Both the position numbers and the translations under genes were made by a program. A stretch of DNA of 64,000 bases from Acidimicrobiales bacterium (GTDB taxonomy: Bacteria > Actinomycetota > Acidimicrobiia > Acidimicrobiales > MedAcidi-G1). This document shows, in pieces, positions 1 through 7,858 of this stretch. Location of the stretch: assembly GCA_022452145.1 (NCBI GenBank), contig JAKURY010000008.1, positions 28,908-92,907 of the forward strand. The letters are read 5' to 3'. The notes under the pieces were generated by a model that did no database searches, was not told the DNA's origin, and worked only from the letters and a program-made list of their open reading frames with translations. Numbering within the stretch: position 1 is the first letter of the stretch; every line of letters begins with the position of its first letter.

Positions 1-338
1 GCGACGGCTTCGACCTGAGGAGCCGTTCGGCGGTCATCGAGGTGGACGACCGGGGGGTGGTGCTGGCCGTCCACTACAACAACCGCTCGGCCGCGCCGTT
101 CGACCTGCCATACGACGAGATGTCCGGCTTCTACGAGGCCTACCGCACCTTCGCCCGGCTGCTGCACCGTCCGGAGCTGGAGTTCCGGTTCAAGCTGTTG
201 CCCGGCGAGTGCCTGGTGTTCGACAACGAACGGATCCTGCACGGCCGGGAGGGCGAGTCCGACTCGGAGCGGTATCTCCAGGGTTGCTACATCGATCGGG
301 ACTGGGTCCACGGGCGGGTCGGCGCACTCCCCGACTGA
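1..338 (+). CDS. Gamma-butyrobetaine hydroxylase-like 2-oxoglutarate/Fe(II) oxygenase, 3' part
   Basis: Only the C-terminal part of this gene is in the window. The frame is open from base 3 and ends at TGA 336-338. The visible 111 residues match the end of the TauD/BBOX oxygenase fold: VFDNERILHGRE carries the distal iron-binding His, and SERYLQGCYIDRD carries the Arg expected to bind the 2-oxoglutarate carboxylate, followed by the Gly-Cys-Tyr stretch typical of gamma-butyrobetaine and trimethyllysine hydroxylases. Family members hydroxylate trimethylammonium acids in carnitine metabolism. The first His/Asp pair lies outside the window, so substrate and completeness cannot be judged. Seen: the motifs. 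Inferred: the BBOX-like assignment. Confidence 0.75.
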   Translation, partial: DGFDLRSRSAVIEVDDRGVVLAVHYNNRSAAPFDLPYDEMSGFYEAYRTFARLLHRPELEFRFKLLPGECLVFDNERILHGREGESDSERYLQGCYIDRDWVHGRVGALPD

Positions 339-351
339 GGTCCTGCACAAG

Positions 352-392
352 TATGACCTGTGTAACACGGAATATGTGATACACAGGTCATA
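352..392. promoter_or_regulatory. Perfect 13+13 bp inverted repeat, probable VapBC operator
   Basis: TATGACCTGTGTA (352-364) is the exact reverse complement of TACACAGGTCATA (380-392), with a 15-base spacer. The right arm ends two bases before the ATG of the antitoxin gene (394). Ribbon-helix-helix antitoxins usually bind such dyads over their own promoter, and binding here would also cover the ribosome-binding region. The repeat is read directly; its role as an operator is inferred from position. Confidence 0.7.
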
Positions 393-393
393 T

Positions 394-621
394 ATGGCGA
401 ACCTGACCCTGGCCGTCGACGACGACCTCCTCCACAGGGCCCGCGTGCGTGCCGCGGAGCAGGGAACCTCGGTGAACGCCGTGGTCCGCGACCTCCTCAC
501 CGCCTATTCGGCGGCCGACCGGGTGGGAGCGACCCGTCGGCGGCTCGTCGCCCTGTCGATCTCCTCGGCCTCCGGCTCCGGACGTCGGTCGGTTGTCGGC
601 GGCCCGGAGCCCCGGGCCTGA
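394..621 (+). CDS. vapB: VapB-like ribbon-helix-helix antitoxin
   Basis: This 75-residue protein begins MANLTLAVDDDLLHRAR, the beta-strand and first helix of an RHH/CopG fold, followed by a second helix with the typical GTSVNAVVRDLL pattern. The tail after residue about 45 is rich in Arg and Ser, as expected for the disordered toxin-binding part. An in-frame GTG at 376 lies inside the upstream inverted repeat, so ATG 394 is preferred. The toxin gene follows 27 bases downstream. The expected job is to bind the operator at 352-392 and to neutralise the downstream PIN-domain RNase. Confidence 0.75.
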   Translation: MANLTLAVDDDLLHRARVRAAEQGTSVNAVVRDLLTAYSAADRVGATRRRLVALSISSASGSGRRSVVGGPEPRA

Positions 622-648
622 CGTGGACCGCCACCGGAGCCAACCCGG

Positions 649-1074
649 GTGAGCCGGTCCTTCCTGGACGCCTCGGTCCTCGTCCGGCTGTTCGACGACG
701 ACGAGCCTGTCCTCCAGGCGGCGGCGCGGGCCCTGGTCGGTGACGTCGACGGCCCGGTCCTTGTGACCTCGGCCCCGGTGCTGGCCGAGTTCCACGAGGC
801 GGTGACGTCGGGGATGGCCCGACCGCTGGCCCCGCTGGTGGCACGCCGGGTGGTGGCCGAGCTGGCCGACCTGACCGTCGTCGCGGCCGACGCCGCCCTG
901 GTGCTGGCTGCCACCGACACCGCCGACGAGTGCGGCCTGGCCCTCCGGGACGCCCTCACCCTGGAGGCTGCAGCCGTGGGCGGGTGCGACCGGGTGCTCA
1001 CCGAGGCCCTCCCACATGGCACCATCGTCCGCGGCCTCCTAGTGGAGGACCCGGCCGAGAGGAGCGACCCATGA
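649..1074 (+). CDS. vapC: VapC-like PIN-domain ribonuclease toxin
   Basis: This 141-residue PIN-domain protein starts at GTG. The acidic metal-binding set is visible: Asp7 in SFLDASVLV, Glu47 in PVLAEF, Asp101 in LALRDALTLE and Asp114 in GGCDRVLTE. VapC toxins are Mg-dependent RNases that cut tRNA or rRNA. The full catalytic set and the adjoining RHH gene argue for an intact toxin-antitoxin module. Its stop overlaps the start of the next gene (ATGA, 1071-1074), so the hydrolase may be co-transcribed; this is unusual for such a module and may be fortuitous. Confidence 0.8.
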   Translation: MSRSFLDASVLVRLFDDDEPVLQAAARALVGDVDGPVLVTSAPVLAEFHEAVTSGMARPLAPLVARRVVAELADLTVVAADAALVLAATDTADECGLALRDALTLEAAAVGGCDRVLTEALPHGTIVRGLLVEDPAERSDP

Positions 1075-2051
1075 TGGAGATCGACGGGCTGGTCCGCCAC
1101 GACGTGGACGCGAGCGGCACCCTGATCCACGTGGCCGAGGTGGGCGACGGGCCGATGGTGCTCTTCGTCCACGGATTCCCGGAGTCGTGGTACTCGTGGC
1201 GCCACCAACTGCCAGCGGTCGCTGCGGCCGGCTACCGGGCCGTCGCCATCGACGTCCGGGGCTACGGGTCGTCCGAGGCCCCCGCTGACGTGGACGCCTA
1301 CCGCCTGGTCGACCTCGTCGGGGACTGCGTCGGGGTGGTCGAGGCGCTCGGCGATACCGGAGCCGTGATCGTGGGCCACGACTGGGGGTCGCCGATTGCC
1401 AGCACTGCAGCGTTGCTGCGTCCCGAGGTGTTCCGGGCCGTCGCTCTCCTGAGCGTGGCCTACACCCCGCCCAACGAGGTCAGACCCACCGACATCTTCC
1501 GGATGATGGGCGGCGACGACACGTTCTACATCGAGTACTTCCAGGAACCCGGGGTGGCGGAGGCCGAGATCGGCACTGATCCGGCCCGGTGGCTGGAGGG
1601 GATGATCTTCAGCGCCTCCGGGGACGCGCCGCCGCCGCTCCCGGGAGAACCTGCGGGGTTCGCCGTAGCCAGCGGAGGCCGGTTGGACGACCGGTTCCGC
1701 TACCCGGAAGGACCGTTGGCATGGCAGGGCGCCGACGACCTCGCCTTCTATGTCGGCGAGTTCGCCCGTGCCGGATTCTCCGGTGGCCTGAACCGGTACC
1801 GCTGCGTGGACCACGACTGGGTCGACCTGCGGGCATGGCGTGGGGCGCCGATCCACCAGCCCTCGCTCTACATCGGCGGGGAGAAGGACGGCCCCACCAT
1901 CTGGGGAGCCGGGAGCATCGCCCGGTATCCCGAGACCCTGCCCGGCCTGCACGACTCCGTGGTCCTGCCCGACGTCGGCCACTGGATGCAGCAGGAGGAC
2001 GCCGCTGGTGTCAACGCGCTCCTGCTGGACTTCCTGGACGCCTGTTCCTGA
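1071..2051 (+). CDS. Epoxide-hydrolase-like alpha/beta hydrolase
   Basis: This 326-residue alpha/beta hydrolase has the oxyanion motif HGFPES (34-39), the nucleophile elbow VGHDWGS with Asp104, a lid carrying FYIEYFQ tyrosines that could activate an epoxide, and the catalytic His in VGHWMQQED near residue 305. Asp as nucleophile with lid tyrosines points to an epoxide hydrolase; haloalkane dehalogenase is the alternative. The chosen ATG overlaps the vapC stop and is preceded by GAGAGGAG. In-frame starts further upstream lie wholly inside vapC and are rejected. The natural substrate cannot be told from the sequence. Confidence 0.8.
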   Translation: MMEIDGLVRHDVDASGTLIHVAEVGDGPMVLFVHGFPESWYSWRHQLPAVAAAGYRAVAIDVRGYGSSEAPADVDAYRLVDLVGDCVGVVEALGDTGAVIVGHDWGSPIASTAALLRPEVFRAVALLSVAYTPPNEVRPTDIFRMMGGDDTFYIEYFQEPGVAEAEIGTDPARWLEGMIFSASGDAPPPLPGEPAGFAVASGGRLDDRFRYPEGPLAWQGADDLAFYVGEFARAGFSGGLNRYRCVDHDWVDLRAWRGAPIHQPSLYIGGEKDGPTIWGAGSIARYPETLPGLHDSVVLPDVGHWMQQEDAAGVNALLLDFLDACS

Positions 2052-2117
2052 CCCCGGTCAGGTAGGAGGTCGGCGGGGCCTCCGGGCCTCCGGGCAGGCG
2101 TCGCCTAGGGTCCACCC

Positions 2118-4199
2118 ATGGGGAAGGGCGACCACGGCCGGCTGACCCGCTCGCTGGGCCTCCGCCACGTCTTCGCCCTCTCCACGGGGGCGATGCTCTC
2201 GTCGGGCCTGTTCCTGCTGCCGGGCCTCGCTGCAGCGAAGGCCGGACCGGCGGCCGTGCTGGCATACCTCCTGGCAGGGCTTCTGGCCGTGCCGGCCATG
2301 CTCAGCGTGTCAGAGCTGGCCACCGCCCTGCCCAAGGCCGGTGGGGCGTACTACTTCCTGGAGCGGGCGCTGGGCCCGGCGGTCGGCACGGTGGCCGGAT
2401 TCGGGACATGGCTGTCGCTGGTGCTCAAGGACGCCTTCGCCATGGTCGGCATGAGCGCCTACCTGGTCCTGATCCTGGACGTGGATGCCACCACCCTCGC
2501 CCTGGTGCTCATCGCGCTGTTCACCCTGGTCAACGTCGTTGGCTCGAAGGCCAGCGCCTCCATGCAGCTCGCCCTTGTCGTGGTGGTGCTCGGGGCCATG
2601 GCCTGGTTCATCGTCGAGGGCCTGGCGGAAACGGCCTCGCGCGGCGTCGACGGCTCCAACCTCGACCCGTTCTTCACAACCGGCCTATCCGGGGTCACCG
2701 CGGTTATCGGCCTGGTGTTCGTCTCCTTCGGCGGCCTGACCAAGGTGGCCAGCGCCGCCGAGGAGGTGGAGGACCCCTCGCAGCGCATTCCGTTGGGCAT
2801 GGCCCTCTCGCTGGCCACCGCCACGGTGCTCTACACACTCGGGGTCCTGGTGACCGTCGCCCTGGTACCGCCCGACGTGTTGCACGGCAACCTGGCTCCC
2901 ATCCACACCGCCGCGGAGGCGGTCCTGCCGAAGGTCGGCGTGTGGCTGGTGGTGGTCGCCGCACTGGCAGCCTTCTCCTCGGCCGTGAACGCCGGGATCC
3001 TGGCCGCCGCCCGGTATCCGATGGCCATGGCCCGCGACGGCCTCCTGCCGGCCCGCCTGGGGCGCCTCAGCCGGTTCGGGACCCCGGTGGTCGGCGTGGT
3101 CATGACGGGATCGGCCATCGCCGTGGTCGTCGTGGCGTTCGATACCGAGTCCATCGCCAAGATGGCCAGCGCCTTCGTGCTCCTGACCCTGGGCCTGGTC
3201 AACCTCGCCGTCCTGGTGCTGAGGGCCTCGGAGATCCGGTCGTACGCACCGGCGTTCCGGTCGCCCCTCTACCCGTTCACCCAGCTGGCCGGCATGGCCA
3301 TCTCGGGCTACCTGATCGTGCGCCTGGGAACTCAGGCCCTGATGTTCGTGGCAGCGGTGGCCGCCGTGGGCTGGGCGTGGCACCACCTCTACGCCACCCC
3401 GCGGACCGACCGGGCCGGCGCCATCCGCCACGTCTTCCGGCGCTGGGGCCGGGAGGCCGACGAGGCCCTGGAGAGGGAGATCAGCGCTGCGATGGCCGGA
3501 CACGGCCTGCGGTCCAACGACGACTATCCCGGCCTCATCGCCCGGGCCGTGGTCCTCTCCATCCCGGCCGGCACCGACATCACGGAGGCGGCGGCCAGGG
3601 CGGCAGCCGTGCTGTCGGACCGCATCGGCGTGCCGACGGAGCGGGTCACAGAACAGTTCCTGGAGACGGGATCGCTGTGGATCCAGCCGTCGGACGACCA
3701 CCCCACGGCCACGCCGGTGGCCCTCTTCGACGCCATCCAGACCGACCAGCTGGTGATCGTCCGGGCGGCGTCGGGCATCCGCATCCCGGCTGCGTGGGGA
3801 GGGTCCGGCGAGCTGGTGAACGCCCTGTTCTTCCTGGCCGGTACGTCGTCGGACCCGGGTCGGTCGTTGCGCCTGGCCGGCGAGCTGGCCGGCTTCCTGC
3901 ACACCGGTGCCCGTGCCTGCGGGCTGGCCGCATCCGAGGCCGACGTGAAGTCGTCGCTGCTGCCCGGTTGGACCGTCCGGCAGTACGCCCTGCTGCCCGA
4001 GGGGCGTGACGCGGAGTTGATCGGCAGGCGGGTGGGTGGTCTTCACCTACCGGACGGGGTCGAGGTGGCGGCGGTGACCCGGTTCGGGGTACCCCTGCTG
4101 GTCGACGACAGCCTTGTGCTGGAACCCGACGACCAACTCACCGTCGTCGGCCCGGAGGACGTGATGCCGGCAGCCGGCGCCCCTGCGCCCGTCGGCTGA
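2118..4199 (+). CDS. APC-family amino-acid permease with fused EIIA-like and TrkA-C-like C-terminal domains
   Basis: This protein has 693 residues, while simple APC permeases have about 450. Residues about 1-430 form an APC carrier: GAMLSSGLFLLPG in helix 1, LPKAGGAYYFLERALG, and about 12 hydrophobic segments. Residues about 440-620 resemble a type-2 PTS EIIA (MannitolIIA/FruIIA fold) with VTEQFLETGSLWIQ, but the usual Pro-His active-site motif is absent, so it probably senses rather than transfers phosphate. The last 60 residues end in LEPDDQLTVVGPED, as in TrkA-C/RCK_C ligand-binding domains. Likely a regulated amino-acid or amine carrier in the inner membrane. It is monocistronic, with 66 bases upstream. 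Confidence 0.8.
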   Translation: MGKGDHGRLTRSLGLRHVFALSTGAMLSSGLFLLPGLAAAKAGPAAVLAYLLAGLLAVPAMLSVSELATALPKAGGAYYFLERALGPAVGTVAGFGTWLSLVLKDAFAMVGMSAYLVLILDVDATTLALVLIALFTLVNVVGSKASASMQLALVVVVLGAMAWFIVEGLAETASRGVDGSNLDPFFTTGLSGVTAVIGLVFVSFGGLTKVASAAEEVEDPSQRIPLGMALSLATATVLYTLGVLVTVALVPPDVLHGNLAPIHTAAEAVLPKVGVWLVVVAALAAFSSAVNAGILAAARYPMAMARDGLLPARLGRLSRFGTPVVGVVMTGSAIAVVVVAFDTESIAKMASAFVLLTLGLVNLAVLVLRASEIRSYAPAFRSPLYPFTQLAGMAISGYLIVRLGTQALMFVAAVAAVGWAWHHLYATPRTDRAGAIRHVFRRWGREADEALEREISAAMAGHGLRSNDDYPGLIARAVVLSIPAGTDITEAAARAAAVLSDRIGVPTERVTEQFLETGSLWIQPSDDHPTATPVALFDAIQTDQLVIVRAASGIRIPAAWGGSGELVNALFFLAGTSSDPGRSLRLAGELAGFLHTGARACGLAASEADVKSSLLPGWTVRQYALLPEGRDAELIGRRVGGLHLPDGVEVAAVTRFGVPLLVDDSLVLEPDDQLTVVGPEDVMPAAGAPAPVG

Positions 4200-4251
4200 G
4201 TGTCCTGTCGCCGGCGACCCTGACTCCCTCGGCCGAACGCCCGGCGCCTGG

Positions 4252-5184
4252 TCACCCGACCAGAAGGCTGCGGATCTCGGCTGTGCCGGCCACGCGCTCG
4301 GCGTCGGTGACAGCGATCGGGGCGATGTTGAAGTCGACGGCACCGGCGTCCACGTACGGGCGGAGCCAGTCGGCGATCTGGGCCGGCGTTCCGACCGGGG
4401 AGTACCTCTCGAATGCCGAGTACGGGGCACCGTAGAACCTCTCCATGGCCGGACCCAGGAGTGCGGCGCCCTCTGCAGGTGTGTCGCCCAGCCCGACCCA
4501 GATCTGGTAGCCGTGCTGCCAGAACACCCCGGTGCGCCCGGCCTCGGCGGCGGTGGCCTCGGCCAGGGCCACGCCTTCGGCGAACCGCCGGGGAGAGCAC
4601 CACGAGGCCAGCCAGCCGTCGCCGCGTAGGCCGGCCCGCCGGACGGCGGCATCGGAGCGACCACCCACGGTGATCGGGACCGGAGGTGCGGGTGCCGGGA
4701 GTACCGCCGCCTCAGGTGCGTCGTAGAACTCGCCGTGGTGGTCGACGGTCTCGCCCGCCAGGAGCGGTCGCAGGACGTCGAGGGCCTCATCGGTGCGGCG
4801 CCCCCGGGTGGCAGGGTCGACGGCCACCACCTCCATCTCGTGGCGGTCCTCTCCACCCACGCCCACGCCGAAGGTGAGGCGCCCGGGGGCCTGGTCTGCG
4901 AGCGTCGAGACCTGTCGGGCCACGGCGACCGGGTGTCGCAGCGCCAGGAGGTAGACGCCCACGTAGACGCCGATGGTCGGATGCAGGCCTGCCAGCCAGG
5001 AAACGGTCATGAGGCCGTCGCGTCCCCGACCGCCGAAGAAGGAGATGTGGTCGGCGGTGACCAGGTGGTCCAGGCCGGCTTCGGCTGCCGAATGCACGTA
5101 GGCCACCGCCTCGCCGTGTGAGGCGAACCCGGCGGGTGGTATGGACAGCCCGACCCGGATCCCGGTCGGCGGGGGCGCGCTCAA
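4252..5184 (-). CDS. LLM-class F420-dependent oxidoreductase
   Basis: This 310-residue luciferase-like (TIM-barrel) oxidoreductase shows GIRVGLSIPPAG at strand 1, HLVTADHISFF, and GRLTFGVGVGG, a pattern common in actinobacterial F420-binding members. It also has PITVGGRSDAAVRRAG, the glycine-rich loop that contacts the cofactor phosphate. The start chosen is TTG 5184, whose bases overlap the TGA of the upstream nitroreductase gene (TTGA). No better ATG or GTG lies close to the conserved first strand, so the start is uncertain. It is the last gene of a minus-strand group with nitroreductase and enoyl-CoA hydratase. The substrate is unknown. Confidence 0.75.
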   Translation of the reverse strand: MSAPPPTGIRVGLSIPPAGFASHGEAVAYVHSAAEAGLDHLVTADHISFFGGRGRDGLMTVSWLAGLHPTIGVYVGVYLLALRHPVAVARQVSTLADQAPGRLTFGVGVGGEDRHEMEVVAVDPATRGRRTDEALDVLRPLLAGETVDHHGEFYDAPEAAVLPAPAPPVPITVGGRSDAAVRRAGLRGDGWLASWCSPRRFAEGVALAEATAAEAGRTGVFWQHGYQIWVGLGDTPAEGAALLGPAMERFYGAPYSAFERYSPVGTPAQIADWLRPYVDAGAVDFNIAPIAVTDAERVAGTAEIRSLLVG

Positions 5185-5867
5185 GGCGTGCGCTTCTCCC
5201 CGAAGCGGTCCCAGGAGGTGATCCTCTCGGCTCCCCGGTGGCGGGGGGCCACCCCCCATTTCCCTGTCGGGTGTCCGAGCGGGAGCAGCGCCAGCACCTC
5301 GTAGCGCTCCGGGATGCCGAGCAGGTCGCGCACGTCGTCCTCGTAGATGCGGTGCAGGGTGGTCATCGCCGTTCCGAGGCCCAGCGAGCGGGCGGCCAGC
5401 ATGAAGTTCTGGATGGCCGGGTACACCGAGGCATGCGTCGGACCGACGGGCATCGGTCCCTCGTCGTCGTGAACCGTCATGTCGATGGACGGCATGAGCA
5501 GGAGGACGATCGCGGGGACGTGCTCGAGGTTCTCGGCCAGGTGCACGGTGGCCCGGTTGTTGCGCTCCCAGCCCTCGCGCACCTCGTCGTTGGGGAACTC
5601 GGACGGGGCGATCGCCGGCTCGTACCGTGCCCAGCCCCGCCGGTAGATCTCGGCCAGGCCGAGCCGCAGCCCGGGGTCCCGCACCACCATGAACTGGTAG
5701 GGCTGGATGTTGCCACCGCTGGGCGCCTGTACGGCGGCCTGCAGGCAGGTCCAGATGTCCTCGTCGGCGACAGGCTCGTCGGTGTAGCGGCGCATGGCCC
5801 GGTTGGTCATCAGGCCGTCCAGCAGCCCGATGTCGTTGCCCCGGGGTCCTCCGGTCTCGAATGGCAT
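5181..5867 (-). CDS. Nitroreductase-family FMN oxidoreductase
   Basis: This 228-residue protein has the nitroreductase fold: RAMRRYTDEPV near the N terminus binds FMN phosphate, APSGGNIQPYQFMVV is the family signature, and LGLGTAMTTLH and ALLPLGHPTGKWG form the C-terminal FMN contacts. The family reduces nitro groups, quinones or enones with NAD(P)H; some actinobacterial members act on CoA thioesters or on F420-related substrates. ATG 5867 leaves 14 bases from the hydratase gene upstream, suggesting one transcript. The exact reaction is not resolvable. Confidence 0.8.
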   Translation of the reverse strand: MPFETGGPRGNDIGLLDGLMTNRAMRRYTDEPVADEDIWTCLQAAVQAPSGGNIQPYQFMVVRDPGLRLGLAEIYRRGWARYEPAIAPSEFPNDEVREGWERNNRATVHLAENLEHVPAIVLLLMPSIDMTVHDDEGPMPVGPTHASVYPAIQNFMLAARSLGLGTAMTTLHRIYEDDVRDLLGIPERYEVLALLPLGHPTGKWGVAPRHRGAERITSWDRFGEKRTP

Positions 5868-5881
5868 CGCTGCGGTCCTCC

Positions 5882-6673
5882 CTACTTCCCGGTGAACCGG
5901 GGCTCGCGCTTCTCGGACAGGGCCGAGAGGGCCTCGGTGAAGTCCTCGGAGCCGAAGGTCACGGTCTCCAGAGCGGTCGACAGGTCGAAGGCAGGGCCGC
6001 AGGTTTGCCTGATCCAGGCGTTCACCGCCTGCTTCGTGAACTGGACCGCCTGTGGTGCTCCTGCGGCCAGGCGCTTCGCCCAGGCCAGGCCGGCGGCAAC
6101 GCAGGCTCCGGGGTCGGGTGCCGACTCCACGATGAGGCCCATCTCCACGGCCTCGGTGGCCGTCACCGGGTCTCCGGTCAGCAGGAAACGCTTGGCCAGC
6201 TGCGGGCCGAGGGCCAGCGGCCATGCGATGGTGCCACCGTCGCCGGCCACGATGCCCACCCGTACATGGGGGTCGCCCAGGCGGGCCGTCTCGGACATGA
6301 CCGTGATGTCGGCGAGCAGGGCGATGCTGGCCCCGAGTCCCATCGCGTGTCCGGTCACCGCGCAGACCAGCGGTAGGTGCAGGTCCAGCAGGTCCCACAC
6401 GATGGACCTCCCGTCGAGGCGGATGTCGGCGGCGTAGCCGGGCTTCGAGAACTCCGGGAACCAGCCGAAGTCGCCGCCGGCGGTGAACGCCCGCTCGGTT
6501 CCGGCCAGCAGCACGGCCCGGGCTTCCCGCTCGTTGCGGAGGTGCTTGAACAGGTGCGTGAGCTCGTGGTGCATCTGCTCGTCGACCTTGTTGAGGTCGT
6601 CGTCGGGCTTGTCGACGGTCACCACCAGCACGTCGCCGTCCCGGTCGAAGCGGAGGTATTCGAAGTCGGTCAT
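5882..6673 (-). CDS. Enoyl-CoA hydratase/isomerase family protein
   Basis: This 263-residue crotonase-fold protein has the two oxyanion-hole regions: RAFTAGGDFGWF near residue 65 and GHAMGLGASIALLAD near residue 107. The region that usually carries a catalytic Glu (PE.xxG) reads GDPHVRVGIVAGDGG, so the first Glu is replaced by His while an Asp sits in the second acid position. Substitution there often marks isomerases, dehydratases or hydrolases of the crotonase superfamily instead of true hydratases. It lies between an acyl-CoA dehydrogenase and a nitroreductase in one minus-strand group, consistent with acyl-CoA breakdown. Confidence 0.8.
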   Translation of the reverse strand: MTDFEYLRFDRDGDVLVVTVDKPDDDLNKVDEQMHHELTHLFKHLRNEREARAVLLAGTERAFTAGGDFGWFPEFSKPGYAADIRLDGRSIVWDLLDLHLPLVCAVTGHAMGLGASIALLADITVMSETARLGDPHVRVGIVAGDGGTIAWPLALGPQLAKRFLLTGDPVTATEAVEMGLIVESAPDPGACVAAGLAWAKRLAAGAPQAVQFTKQAVNAWIRQTCGPAFDLSTALETVTFGSEDFTEALSALSEKREPRFTGK

Positions 6674-6710
6674 GGTCGCTCCCGTGGTCGGTAGTTCGTC
6701 GGTTGGCTGG

Positions 6711-7835
6711 TCAGGCGGCGGGTCGTGGCTCCCGGGGGAGACCGAGGAGCCGTTCGCCGATGATGTTGCGCTGCACCTCGCTGGTGCCACCGCCGATGGT
6801 CAGGGCCCGTGAGAAGTAGTGGCCCCAAGCCCATGGGTCCTCATGTTCGTCGTACGGGTAGTGCCCGTCCAGCATGGTCGACGGGCCCTCGAGGTCCTTC
6901 ACCAGCGACATGGCCTTCTGGCCGTGCACGTCGCCAATGGCCTTGCGAACCGACGACAGCGGCCCCGGGTCGGTGCCAGCCACCCTGGCGCTCATGATCC
7001 GCCGGTTCAGGAGCCGCAGGATCACCATCTCCGTGTACAGGTCGGCGATGCGTTGCCGCAGCACGGCGTCGTCGCAGCCGAACGTCCTGATCCGGTCCAG
7101 CACCGTGTCGTCGTCTGGCCCGCGACCCCAAAGCACGCCGCCCTCCGAGAGCGAGACCCGCTCGTTGGCCAGCGTCACCTTGGCCAGGCGCCAGCCCTCG
7201 TTCTCCGCCCCCACGAGGTGCTCGGCAGGGATGCGGACGTCGGTCAGGAACGTCTCGTTGAAGTGCCGGCCCCCGGTCATCTCGATGATCGGGCGAACCT
7301 CGATGCCTGGGGTGGTCATGTCCAGGAGGAAGTAGGAGATGCCCTTCTGTGGCGGGCCGTCGTCCGAGGTCCGGGCCAGGAGGATCCCCCAGTCGGTCAC
7401 GTCGGCCCGGGTCGACCAGAGCTTCGAGCCGTTCACCACGTAGCAGTCCCCGTCGCTTACGGCCCGGGTACGCAGCGACGCCAGGTCGGAACCGGCCTCC
7501 GGCTCGCTGAACAGCTGGCACCAGTCCTCGGTGTCATCGAGCATCGGGGGGAGGAAGCGCCGCTTCTGGGCCTCGGTGCCACCGGCGAGGATCGTCGGTC
7601 CGGCCCACCCCACGCCTATCGAAGCTCCGGGGATCTTCACCCCGGCCGCCCTGAACTCGTCGTCGATGATGAGCTGGGCCTCGGCATCGGCGTCGCGGCC
7701 CCACGGTCCGGGCCAGTGGGGGGCTATGAACCCGCCCTCTGCGAGGTCTCGTCGGGACGGCGACGGGTTGGAGGCGAGCCAGGCGCGGACCTCGAGGCGG
7801 CGGGGGTCGTCGTCCGGGGGGAGGGCGAAGTCCAT
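6711..7835 (-). CDS. Acyl-CoA dehydrogenase
   Basis: This 374-residue acyl-CoA dehydrogenase has the FAD/substrate signature CQLFSEPEAGSDLAS, the beta-barrel motif YVVNGSKLWSTRA, and the C-terminal signature TIGGGTSEVQRNIIGERLLGLPR. The form close to IIGERLLGLP is seen often in actinobacterial FadE proteins acting on steroid or branched acyl-CoAs. Members oxidise acyl-CoA to enoyl-CoA and pass electrons to ETF. ATG 7835 is 23 bases after the next upstream gene, so the two acyl-CoA-dehydrogenase-fold proteins are probably co-expressed and may form a heteromer, as some actinobacterial FadE pairs do; this last point is inference. Confidence 0.85.
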   Translation of the reverse strand: MDFALPPDDDPRRLEVRAWLASNPSPSRRDLAEGGFIAPHWPGPWGRDADAEAQLIIDDEFRAAGVKIPGASIGVGWAGPTILAGGTEAQKRRFLPPMLDDTEDWCQLFSEPEAGSDLASLRTRAVSDGDCYVVNGSKLWSTRADVTDWGILLARTSDDGPPQKGISYFLLDMTTPGIEVRPIIEMTGGRHFNETFLTDVRIPAEHLVGAENEGWRLAKVTLANERVSLSEGGVLWGRGPDDDTVLDRIRTFGCDDAVLRQRIADLYTEMVILRLLNRRIMSARVAGTDPGPLSSVRKAIGDVHGQKAMSLVKDLEGPSTMLDGHYPYDEHEDPWAWGHYFSRALTIGGGTSEVQRNIIGERLLGLPREPRPAA

Positions 7836-7858
7836 GGTCGGGCAGTCTCCCGCACCGA

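Noticed and set aside
504..1982. Long minus-strand open frame of 492 codons opposite vapBC and the epoxide-hydrolase-like gene
   Set aside because: It lies opposite genes with clear family motifs, and its translation is low-complexity Arg/Gly/Pro/Ser/Ala sequence, as expected of an antisense frame in high-GC DNA.
2685..4046. Minus-strand frame of 453 codons inside the permease gene
   Set aside because: It is antisense to a permease with clear motifs, and the translation is rich in His, Gln and Gly without any domain.
4207..4218. GTCGCCGGCGAC palindrome between convergent genes as a terminator
   Set aside because: It has no loop and no T-run, and similar GC palindromes are frequent in this genome.
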